Part shown: piece by piece, positions 6,593 to 13,636 of the stretch
Numbering within the stretch: position 1 is the first letter of the stretch
How the letters are laid out: every line of letters begins with the position of its first letter
Assembly (NCBI GenBank): GCA_009775375.1
Contig: VSPO01000058.1
Coordinates: 1-19,458 of the forward strand
From: Muribaculaceae bacterium
Lineage (GTDB): Bacteria > Bacteroidota > Bacteroidia > Bacteroidales > Muribaculaceae
Direction of reading: 5' to 3'
Length of the DNA stretch: 19,458 nt
Notes under the pieces: model-generated
What the model was told of the DNA's origin: nothing
Databases searched by the model: none
Seen by the model: only the letters and a program-made list of their open reading frames with translations
Program-made: the position numbers and the translations under genes

Positions 6593-8356
6593 TTATTCTT
6601 TCGGGTCAGGCGTTTGATTGTTGCCTTTGACGGCAGTGTTATACTGCGATTCGTTCTGCGGAATCACCCATCTCCAACCGTTGCTCTTGGATGTCTGGAA
6701 TGTGCCTTCCCCAACCATGACAGACGGCCAGTTGCCGGAAGTTGCATCACCGGCAACCCATACCCTTCTTTCAATGGGTTGGTTCCAACGCTTGAAGTCG
6801 AAGAAATTGAATCCCTCGCCCCATAGCTCTATGCGGCGAGCGACCTTAATTTCCTCCAGAAGAGCGTCACCGGTAAGGTCAGTGCCCTTCCATCCGTTTA
6901 TACGATTTGCGTTGAGTTCGTCAAGACAGCTCTTGGCAACTGCTTCCTGCGAATTGTGGCATGCTGCCTCAGCCTCTATCAGCAGCATCTCTGATGCACG
7001 CATCATGTTGTAGGCGCATGAGCTGTAGCCGTCGATGCCCCAGAACTTGAACTGCGCTCCGAATTGGGTCAAAGTCGCTCCTGTCGCGGGGTCGGCTATC
7101 TGAGTGCCCTCTCCTGCCACAGCATAGGGGAAGCTCCAACCGTTGAGGCGTCCGCACGCTGCGTATCTCTCCTCGGCAAATTTCTGGAGCTCCTTCTGAA
7201 GGGGCGTGCCGGTGATGGTGCCGTCTTCAAGCTGCATTAGGACATTGACGTTCATGGACGCGGCAGCCGTATATCCCGCCGTATAGAATAGAGGCTTCAC
7301 CTCTTCCGACACCTTGTCGGGAGTGAAGAACAGAGATGCGCGGACATCGTTCTCCGCATCGAGCTTGCGATAAAGATCCATGCTGATCGCTCCTCCTCCG
7401 GTGTTTCCCCATAGAGTGGGATATGCTCCGTTGCAGGCATATGTCGCACCATATGACGCATAGTAAATGCCTGAGTAGTCGTCAGAAACAGCCCACATCG
7501 TCTCCGACGTGTTCTTGGCAAAACCACACGTGACATATGTGTCGGCCGACATTATGCCATATCCCTGTCTTGCTTCATGAGCCATTTTTTGAGCCGTAGC
7601 CCAATCGTCTTTCAGCAATGCCGCACGTGCATATACGCCCTTGGCCACGCTTGCGTCAGCCTCCCATGCATACGTGCGTTTTACTCCGGATTTTGCATAA
7701 AGCTCAAGAGCGTTGTCAAGGTCGTTGTATATAGTTTTCAGCACATCGCCCATTGAGGCCTGCGGCATCTGTGTGTCGGCAGGGTCTGGCTGCTTAAGAC
7801 GCAGGGGCACGGTCAGTTCGGAGCCTCCCTTCGCGTCGGCCCAGCGAGGCCCGAATATTTGGAGAAGGCGAGAATATGCGTGTGCCCTCATAGTATAGGC
7901 CTGCGCTATGCGGAAGGCAATCTCTCCTGTCGGCTCTGCATCGGCCTCCAGTGATGAGAGAATCGTGTTGCACTGCGAGATGATGCCATAGCAATACGAC
8001 CAAGGAATGATGTCCGACGTGTAGTTGTCGGCGCTCATGGCCTGCCAGTCGACGATCGTAGGCGAGCTTCGCTGCCAGAAATAGCTTATGTAGTCTCCGC
8101 CAGTCACGTCGCCATATACTGCGGAAAGCCATGGTTCGCCGTTAAACCAGCGGAACCCATAGTATGCCCCGTATTGCATGTATTGCGACTTGAACACACC
8201 ATACGCTGCAAGACGGATGGCGGTCACGCTTGTCGTGACATCCTTGTTTGAGATCTCTGATTTGGGGGCCAGGTCAAGATAGTCGCTTGAGCAGGAGGCA
8301 AGACACCCTGTAATGGTGATTGCTGCAAGGCCCTTGATTATATTGTTTCTTTTCAT
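6593..8356 (-). CDS. SusD/RagB family lipoprotein (susD1)
   Basis: A 587-residue SusD-like outer-membrane lipoprotein, the lid and ligand-binding partner of the SusC1 channel. Lipoprotein signal MKRNNIIKGLAAITITGCLASC with the modified Cys at residue 22, followed by the customary SSDYLDLAPKSEIS. Family marks: an early WQAMSADNYTSDIIPWSYCYGIISQCN region, TPR-like helices (AYTMRAHAYSRLLQIFGPRW), and the C-terminal RRIELWGEGFNFFDFKRWNQP. Length is in the normal 500-650 range and nothing is missing. It starts 17 bp after the susC1 stop, the standard susC-susD order, and ends before a terminator, so the operon has two genes. No glycoside hydrolase, protease or sulfatase accompanies it in the window, so the substrate cannot be inferred. 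Expression should depend on the inversion switch upstream of susC1. Confidence 0.95.
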   Translation of the reverse strand: MKRNNIIKGLAAITITGCLASCSSDYLDLAPKSEISNKDVTTSVTAIRLAAYGVFKSQYMQYGAYYGFRWFNGEPWLSAVYGDVTGGDYISYFWQRSSPTIVDWQAMSADNYTSDIIPWSYCYGIISQCNTILSSLEADAEPTGEIAFRIAQAYTMRAHAYSRLLQIFGPRWADAKGGSELTVPLRLKQPDPADTQMPQASMGDVLKTIYNDLDNALELYAKSGVKRTYAWEADASVAKGVYARAALLKDDWATAQKMAHEARQGYGIMSADTYVTCGFAKNTSETMWAVSDDYSGIYYASYGATYACNGAYPTLWGNTGGGAISMDLYRKLDAENDVRASLFFTPDKVSEEVKPLFYTAGYTAAASMNVNVLMQLEDGTITGTPLQKELQKFAEERYAACGRLNGWSFPYAVAGEGTQIADPATGATLTQFGAQFKFWGIDGYSSCAYNMMRASEMLLIEAEAACHNSQEAVAKSCLDELNANRINGWKGTDLTGDALLEEIKVARRIELWGEGFNFFDFKRWNQPIERRVWVAGDATSGNWPSVMVGEGTFQTSKSNGWRWVIPQNESQYNTAVKGNNQTPDPKE

Positions 8357-8373
8357 TTGATTCTGCGTTTGAA

Positions 8374-11300
8374 TTAGAACTTCAGATTAAGCTGGAAGGC
8401 AAACACTCTCGCCGGCACGTAATAGCGGCCCTGACCTCCTTGGAAACCATATTGGGGGTTCATGCCTTTGCGTTTCGCTGCTATAAAGACGTTGTCGATC
8501 GACATGCCGATGTTGATCGATTGCATTCTCAAGGCGTTAACCCAATTGGTCGGGAAATCATATGAGAGGTTGATGTTCTTGAGCGTAAGGTAGTTGTTGC
8601 TGGTCAGCCATCTGTCGCTTGAATCATTGTTGTATTGAGAATAGAGGGCATTGACCTGCGGGATTGCATTGGGGTCTATGCGGTTGGGGCTGTCTTCCGT
8701 CATGCCGGCGGGAGCTGCGGTCCAGGAATTGAGCAAATCCTTGTGGAGGGCTCTCACTACTGTCCCTGCGCTCATAAGACTCTGATAATTGCTGTCGTAG
8801 GTCTTGCCTCCGAGGCTGTAAGTGAAGAGAAGGCCGAGGTTGATTCCCTTCCATGATACGTTTGATCCGAAAGAACCGTAGACCGTTGGGAGCGACGTGC
8901 CACATAGCTTGCGCGAAGCATAAGCAGTGTTGCTCGTGTAGTATTTGCCATCCTGCTCGATGAAGACATGCTTCTTGTCAGCCTTCGCCTGGTTCACTTT
9001 TTCCATGAATTGCTCCTCGCTGTATACGCCGTGTCCGGCCTGTTCATCCCAAGTCCAGAAATCGGGAGAGTCAGGAATGATTTCATACATTGATTGTCCG
9101 GTCAGTTGGTCTACGCCTGCCCAATGATATTCCTTATGGTTGTAGAGGCTCTTGCCTATGTAAAGGTTTTGGGCGGGAAGATCGTGCCCGTCAGGAAGTT
9201 TGGTGACTTTGTTCTTAAGGAATGTCGCGTCGAGAGAGAAATTCCATTTCCAGTCAGAGTTGCGTATGATATCCACGCCGAACTGGAGCTCCCATCCATA
9301 GTTTTTCATCGTTCCGACGTTCTGCCAAATCGAGGGGTTGTCTCCGGCAGTTCCTTCGCCTGTGATTTGGTCATAACCGCCTGGAAGGGTGCCTATGGAG
9401 TTCGGGAGGCGCACCTTGAAGAGAAGGTCGGAGTTGACTTTGTTGAAGTAGCCGATGCTGAAATTAAAGCGGTCGTCAAATAGTGAGCCTTCCAGTGCTA
9501 CGTCGAATGTTTTTGTTGTTTCCCATTTCAATCCGGGGGTGCCGAGAGTAGAGGGCACAAGTGTCTGTCCGGGGCCGCCGGGCCATGCCATCCAGTCGTA
9601 GAGAGTGTAAGAGGAATAAGCTCCGGCGGATGCGTCGTTGCCCACGGAGCCATAGGCTGCGCGAAGTTTGAGGAAGTTAAGCCATGTGAGGTCCTGCATG
9701 AATTTTTCTTTCGACAGCACCCAGCTGGCGCCGACGCTCCAGAACGTACCCCAGCGATTGTCCTTTGAGAATCTGGAAGAACCGTCGCGGCGCACGGAGA
9801 ATTCTCCGTAGTATTTCTGTGCATAATTGTAGCGTGCACGTGCAAGGTAAGACTCTACACGACGCTGCAGGCTGCCTGAATTGGCATATTGGATATCCGA
9901 GAAATTGTTGAGTTCGAGATGTCCCTCAAGAAGCTGCTGGGCTTTACGTACGAAGTCATATTCCTGCTCATAGTTATAGTTCTCATGGGCCAGCAAGACG
10001 TCGATGTGGTGGTAGTCATAGTCATGGTTCCAGCTAAGGGTCTGTTGGAATGTATGCGATTTGTAGGCATAGAAATACTTTGAGAACATTCCGGATCCTT
10101 TCTGTGAGCCGACAATGTTATTGTTGTATTCCTTCGTGTTGGTTTTGTTGCGGTAGTATTGTCCACGCACGGTCAGCTCAAATCCATAAGGAATTACGGC
10201 AGTCACGTAAGCCGAGCCGTCGAGTGTGGTGCGGCTGAAATTATTGACGTTGAGGAGCTGCTCCCAAGCCACGTTGGTGCCTTGATTGTAGCCTGCCACG
10301 TTCCATGTCGGCTGTCCGTTTTCGTCAAGGATTATCGAGCCGTCGGCGTTGTGGTTGTAATATGGATAAATGGGAGCGTATCCCTCGACGTGGAACGGGT
10401 TGTTGACGGCGTCAAGGTTAGAATCGTCGGCCTGTCCGGTCTCTGATTCCTGCTGGCTTGCCGATAGGTTCAATCCCAATTTGAGATAGCTGACGGGGTT
10501 GACATTGGTATTCACGCGTGCGCTGAAGCGGTCGAAGTCAGTGCCGATCATGTAGCCGTTCTCTTTCAGGTAGCCCAAAGAAGCGAACATGTTGAATTTC
10601 TCGGTTGCGCTTGCGATGTTGGCGTTGTATTCCTGACGATAGCCGTTGCGCGCCACTGCGTCCCACCAGTCAAGGTCGGTGTAGCCTGGCAGGGGGGGTG
10701 CTCCGCAATATTTTCCCGTGGTCGGGTCGAAAAGTTCGGAATTCTCCACGCCGAAAATATTGTTGTATAGATAGTCGTTGATGATTGAGCCTCCGGCAAG
10801 ATTCTTCACGACGTCAGCATAAGTCAGCTTTGTGTCGGGATTGTTCATTATTTCCTGGCGATACAGACCGTTGGCATATGAGGTGAATTGCGTCTGCATC
10901 CAGTCGGGAATTTCCTGGCGGTCGTAGAAAGGAAGAGCGCGGTCATACATACCCTGACGCACTTGCAGGCTAACGTCAATTTTTCCGGCTGTTTTGGCCT
11001 TCTTTGTCGTTATGAGGATAACGCCATTTGCTCCACGGTTGCCATACAGTGCAGAGGATGCAGCGTCTTTAAGCACAGACATAGACTCGATATCCTGGGG
11101 GTTCAGGTCTGCGATGGTTCCTTCGAATGGAATGCCGTCCACAACGTAAAGAGGTGTGTTGCTTCCGTTGATGGAGTTGAAGCCACGGATACGGATGGTC
11201 GGGGCTGAGCCGGGAGTGCCGGTGGAGTTATTGACCTGAACGCCGGGTGCGTTACCTTCAAGGGCAGCGGTGACAGAGGTCACGGGGCGGTCTTCGATTT

Positions 11301-11679
11301 CCTTGGTTCCTACCATTGCTACGGAGCCGGTGAGGGATTCTTTGTTGGCTGTGCCGTAGGCGACAACGACCACGTCGTCGAGGTTGGAGGAGGTGGAGGT
11401 GAGGTAGACCACCATGTTGTTCTGAAGCTTGACGGTCTGCTCTTTGTAGCCGACGTAGGTGATTGTTGCCTGCGTGACATTGGCCGGGACGGTAAGAGTG
11501 AATTTGCCATCGACGTCAGCTGCGGTGCCTTGGCCGCCGCCGACGGGCATGACTGTAGCGCCGATCAGCGGCTCGTTGTTTGCCGCGTCGAGCACTGTGC
11601 CGTGATAGGTATGCGTCTGGGCCGAGAGGGTCCAGGTGCACACCATCAGCGTCATCAGGATTAAAAACAGTTTTCTCAT
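8374..11679 (-). CDS. SusC/RagA TonB-linked outer-membrane transporter (susC1)
   Basis: A 1101-residue TonB-dependent SusC-family channel that imports large nutrients through the outer membrane together with SusD1. Order of parts: signal peptide MRKLFLILMTLMVCTWTLSA (1-20); carboxypeptidase-regulatory-like domain (about 24-110, with IGATVMPVGGGQGT); plug (about 115-228) with LYVVDGIPF (177-185) and LKDAASSALYGNRGANGV (203-220); beta-barrel to the C-terminal FAFQLNLKF. No STN domain, so it is not an anti-sigma-signalling type. Its first 67 bp of coding sequence and the 28 bp before the ATG are an inverted copy of the start of susC2. The 108 bp between its leader and the recombinase gene hold no TAnnTTTG promoter match, so in the orientation shown susC1 is predicted silent apart from possible read-through from the recombinase gene. 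Confidence 0.96.
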   Translation of the reverse strand: MRKLFLILMTLMVCTWTLSAQTHTYHGTVLDAANNEPLIGATVMPVGGGQGTAADVDGKFTLTVPANVTQATITYVGYKEQTVKLQNNMVVYLTSTSSNLDDVVVVAYGTANKESLTGSVAMVGTKEIEDRPVTSVTAALEGNAPGVQVNNSTGTPGSAPTIRIRGFNSINGSNTPLYVVDGIPFEGTIADLNPQDIESMSVLKDAASSALYGNRGANGVILITTKKAKTAGKIDVSLQVRQGMYDRALPFYDRQEIPDWMQTQFTSYANGLYRQEIMNNPDTKLTYADVVKNLAGGSIINDYLYNNIFGVENSELFDPTTGKYCGAPPLPGYTDLDWWDAVARNGYRQEYNANIASATEKFNMFASLGYLKENGYMIGTDFDRFSARVNTNVNPVSYLKLGLNLSASQQESETGQADDSNLDAVNNPFHVEGYAPIYPYYNHNADGSIILDENGQPTWNVAGYNQGTNVAWEQLLNVNNFSRTTLDGSAYVTAVIPYGFELTVRGQYYRNKTNTKEYNNNIVGSQKGSGMFSKYFYAYKSHTFQQTLSWNHDYDYHHIDVLLAHENYNYEQEYDFVRKAQQLLEGHLELNNFSDIQYANSGSLQRRVESYLARARYNYAQKYYGEFSVRRDGSSRFSKDNRWGTFWSVGASWVLSKEKFMQDLTWLNFLKLRAAYGSVGNDASAGAYSSYTLYDWMAWPGGPGQTLVPSTLGTPGLKWETTKTFDVALEGSLFDDRFNFSIGYFNKVNSDLLFKVRLPNSIGTLPGGYDQITGEGTAGDNPSIWQNVGTMKNYGWELQFGVDIIRNSDWKWNFSLDATFLKNKVTKLPDGHDLPAQNLYIGKSLYNHKEYHWAGVDQLTGQSMYEIIPDSPDFWTWDEQAGHGVYSEEQFMEKVNQAKADKKHVFIEQDGKYYTSNTAYASRKLCGTSLPTVYGSFGSNVSWKGINLGLLFTYSLGGKTYDSNYQSLMSAGTVVRALHKDLLNSWTAAPAGMTEDSPNRIDPNAIPQVNALYSQYNNDSSDRWLTSNNYLTLKNINLSYDFPTNWVNALRMQSINIGMSIDNVFIAAKRKGMNPQYGFQGGQGRYYVPARVFAFQLNLKF

Positions 11680-11707
11680 ACGTTAATAATTTGGGTAAAA
11701 GTTATTA
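11613..11707 (-). repeat. Left inverted repeat of susC switch (IR-L)
   Basis: Reverse complement of 13542-13636 with 5 mismatches over 95 bp. It covers the 28 bp before the susC1 ATG and the first 67 bp of the gene (signal peptide). The first 64 bp contain one mismatch (position 13567 in the other copy); the remaining four lie in the distal 30 bp, and similarity drops just past it. Confidence 0.95.
11684..11707 (-). other. Predicted recombination core site, left
   Basis: Minus-strand reading: 9-bp arm TAATAACTT, spacer TTACCC, 9-bp arm AAATTATTA; the arms are inverted copies with 8 of 9 matching. This arm-spacer-arm form is what tyrosine recombinases bind as a dimer, with strand exchange across a 6-8 bp spacer. 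Identical in sequence to the right site, in opposite orientation. Predicted, not shown. Confidence 0.65.
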
Positions 11708-11815
11708 CCCCCCCTGATCATCAAGTATGAAAGCCTACGCAAGCTCCAGATCCCCATCCTCCTGCCCTATGCCTGCGTCCGGATAGGATTTACAATGCCA
11801 TCCGGGCGGCGGAGG
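11708..11815. other. Promoterless gap between recombinase and susC1
   Basis: 108 bp with no TAnnTTTG match on the minus strand. It starts with seven C (11708-11714) directly abutting the predicted crossover site and contains a weak 6-bp dyad, ATCCGG near 11776 and its partner near 11797, with no T-run. It therefore shows neither a promoter for susC1 nor a convincing terminator for the recombinase gene. Confidence 0.5.
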
Positions 11816-13126
11816 TCAGGCCAGGCCGATGAGGGAGAGCACGGATTGCGAGACGAGGGCTTGCTCCAGGTCGGTCGGCGGACGGAGATAGCTCCGCTCC
11901 AATACGGTCTGGCGATGGCCTACGAGCTTGCGTATCAGATGATGAGGGATGTCGAGACTGTCCGTGAGGTTGCAGAATGCGTGACGGGCATAATAATATG
12001 TGATTCTCGCGGGCGGTTCGAGTCCCGTCTGTCGGCATTCCTCTCTCAGACAGGCGTTGAGCGATTCGGTCAGCTTGTGGAAGAAGTTCGACAGGCGGTT
12101 CTGACGCTGGCTGTCGGTATAAGTCTTCGCCTTGTCGAAGCAGGGGATAAGGAAATCGTTTGCTGTTCGGCCCCTCATAAGCTGTCGGAGCAAAGACCTT
12201 ATCGGAGGGTAATACGCCACGATGTGCACCGGCACTCCCGTCTTCCTCCGGAAAATATCGACCGCCACCGTCTCCATCGCCCGCCCTGTCTTCCCGTCGC
12301 GCACCTTGCCGAAAGTCAAATCCTTGATTCTCAGCGATGCCATATCCACAGGGGCTATCCCCTGAAAGGCAAGACAGAGCAGGAACACCGTCAGCGACAA
12401 TGCTTTCCCTTTCGGCGGCAGGGATGATGTGGCGGTCTCCCTCAGGGCCAGCTTGCCCAATATTAGCAGCTCCTCACGGCTGCAATTGCGGTCGCGGCAG
12501 ACGGCCACATATTTCGGGAAACGAAATCCCCTCAGGCATTGCAGCCAGCCATTGGCCACGGCAAATCTCACCACAGCCTTCAATCGGTTGACCATCAGCG
12601 GTCTCATCGCATTGTGTCCCGAATAGTCGGCTTCGATAGCGGAGGCAAAACGGTCGATAAAATTCTGGTCGATATCGCCGATGGAGAGGCCGTCGCCGAA
12701 TCTCGCCCTGACATATCTTGCAAAAGATTCATACCCACGCCTCGTGTTGAGCCTGACGCATTCAACGGCCTTGCGTTCAGCCACTTTTGCCAGCGTCAGC
12801 TCATCCAGCCGCCTCAGGCAGGAAATCTCTGAATTTGTGGCCAGCCCTTCCGACAGCGAATCAAAATCGCGGTCGAGGCAGCGGTCGATATGCTCCTGCA
12901 CTCCTGCGGAGACCCGCCTGAAAGCCGTCTCGACGGCCTCATTCTTGATTTTGAAGTCGGGATCCTTGCCGATTATGCAAAGATGATGGAGATTCCAATC
13001 GCAGCGGCGACAGCTGACGGAGGTGAAAATCCTCGTCGACCTCCCGTTGTGGCAAATCCTGATGGCAATGGGATGGCTTCCGTCGGCAAATTTCTTGCCC
13101 GTGAACAGTTCTTTAGAGATAATCAT
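11816..13126 (-). CDS. Tyrosine site-specific recombinase (predicted susC invertase)
   Basis: A 436-residue tyrosine recombinase, counted from the ATG at 13126 (a TTG two codons earlier is less likely). Parts: N-terminal arm-binding-like domain (about 1-60, HPIAIRICHNGRSTRIFTSVSC), SAM-like core-binding domain (about 110-200), and C-terminal catalytic domain. Visible catalytic residues: Lys of FRRKTG, Arg381-His382 in YYYARHAF, His404 in LVGH and nucleophile Tyr413 in ERSYLRP. The first-arginine box reads QGIAPVDMASL, without the standard GLR; related Bacteroides recombinases also vary here. The gene lies between, and entirely within, the inverted repeats shared by susC1 and susC2, the layout of a self-encoded invertase. 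With no phage or transfer genes nearby it is unlikely to be an element integrase. It is transcribed toward susC1. The role is inferred from position. Confidence 0.9.
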   Translation of the reverse strand: MIISKELFTGKKFADGSHPIAIRICHNGRSTRIFTSVSCRRCDWNLHHLCIIGKDPDFKIKNEAVETAFRRVSAGVQEHIDRCLDRDFDSLSEGLATNSEISCLRRLDELTLAKVAERKAVECVRLNTRRGYESFARYVRARFGDGLSIGDIDQNFIDRFASAIEADYSGHNAMRPLMVNRLKAVVRFAVANGWLQCLRGFRFPKYVAVCRDRNCSREELLILGKLALRETATSSLPPKGKALSLTVFLLCLAFQGIAPVDMASLRIKDLTFGKVRDGKTGRAMETVAVDIFRRKTGVPVHIVAYYPPIRSLLRQLMRGRTANDFLIPCFDKAKTYTDSQRQNRLSNFFHKLTESLNACLREECRQTGLEPPARITYYYARHAFCNLTDSLDIPHHLIRKLVGHRQTVLERSYLRPPTDLEQALVSQSVLSLIGLA

Positions 13127-13541
13127 GCGCAAAAAGTGTAAAAAAAGATGAAAATGTGATTAAAAAAGCAATATGCAACTAAAAGACGGGCACGAGGGCT
13201 TCAGAGTGACGGTTTGGAGTGCATGATAAATGTTGAAAAATCTTAAATAATAGCAAATTGAAACGACGGACTCCTCTTAAATTTCTATGCGGCGGCTTAT
13301 AAACCTCAAAATATAGCAAAGAATGATGTTAAAAAACATATGAAATTTGGAATTTAAGAAAGAAGCTGTTAAATTTGCAAATCTTTTAAATTTGTCAACA
13401 ATAATTAACAATATGAACCACTGTCGCGGTCGCAGTTCCGGAAAAATGAGAAGAAGTCGCATCCAAGAGAGGGGTCAAACGCTTCAAAACCACCGAAATA
13501 GTTGCTGCTGACAGCACCAAACCAAGCGAAAAAATCTTCAA
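13127..13541. promoter_or_regulatory. AT-rich regulatory region on invertible segment
   Basis: More than 400 bp without a gene. It must hold the recombinase promoter (minus strand), for which no exact TAnnTTTG was found; the closest is TATATTTTG near 13308-13316, with one extra base. It also holds the susC2-directed promoter described separately and an approximately 150-base leader before the right core site. Confidence 0.55.
13346..13377 (+). promoter_or_regulatory. Predicted promoter driving susC2
   Basis: TTTG at 13346-13349, 20 bp, TAAATTTG at 13370-13377: an exact fit to the Bacteroides -33/-7 promoter. A second TAAATTTG follows at 13387-13394 without a properly spaced -33. It lies inside the invertible segment about 190 bp before the susC2 ATG and points at it. 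Confidence 0.7.
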
Positions 13542-13565
13542 TAATAACTTTTACCCAAATTATTA
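13542..13565 (+). other. Predicted recombination core site, right
   Basis: Arm TAATAACTT, spacer TTACCC, arm AAATTATTA, identical to the left site but in opposite orientation. The spacer is not palindromic, so exchange between the two sites is directional and would invert the DNA between them. Confidence 0.65.
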
Positions 13566-13636
13566 AAGTATGAGAAAACTGTTTTTAATCCTGATGACGC
13601 TGATGGCGTGCAGCTGGAGCCTGTCGGCCCAGACGC
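13542..13636 (+). repeat. Right inverted repeat of susC switch (IR-R)
   Basis: Matches the reverse complement of 11613-11707 at 90 of 95 positions. Spans the last 28 bp of the susC2 leader, the ATG at 13570 and the signal-peptide codons. Mismatches at 13567, 13607, 13613, 13619 and 13623. Confidence 0.95.

Larger units (their letters stand above)
11696..13553. mobile_element. Predicted invertible segment (susC promoter switch)
   Basis: About 1.86 kb between the spacers of the two identical, oppositely oriented core sites. It contains the recombinase gene and the AT-rich promoter region. Inversion would leave all susC and susD reading frames intact and swap the 108-bp promoterless flank with the 433-bp promoter-bearing flank. 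Confidence 0.75.

Noticed and set aside
6593..11679. Calling a polysaccharide utilization locus for a specific glycan
   Set aside because: Neither operon has a glycoside hydrolase, lyase, sulfatase or regulator in the window, so the substrate cannot be named and SusCD alone does not prove glycan uptake.
11776..11802. ATCCGG dyad as recombinase terminator
   Set aside because: Only 6 bp of stem with a long loop and no T-run on the minus strand.
11795..12427. 210-codon plus-strand frame opposite the recombinase gene
   Set aside because: Overlaps the catalytic domain coding sequence of a clear tyrosine recombinase; translation has no family features.
11816..13126. Recombinase as integrase of a prophage or conjugative element
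   Set aside because: No excision, transfer, replication or phage structural genes lie near it, and matching inverted sites flank it tightly. The portal-like gene is 6.6 kb away beyond an intact susCD operon.
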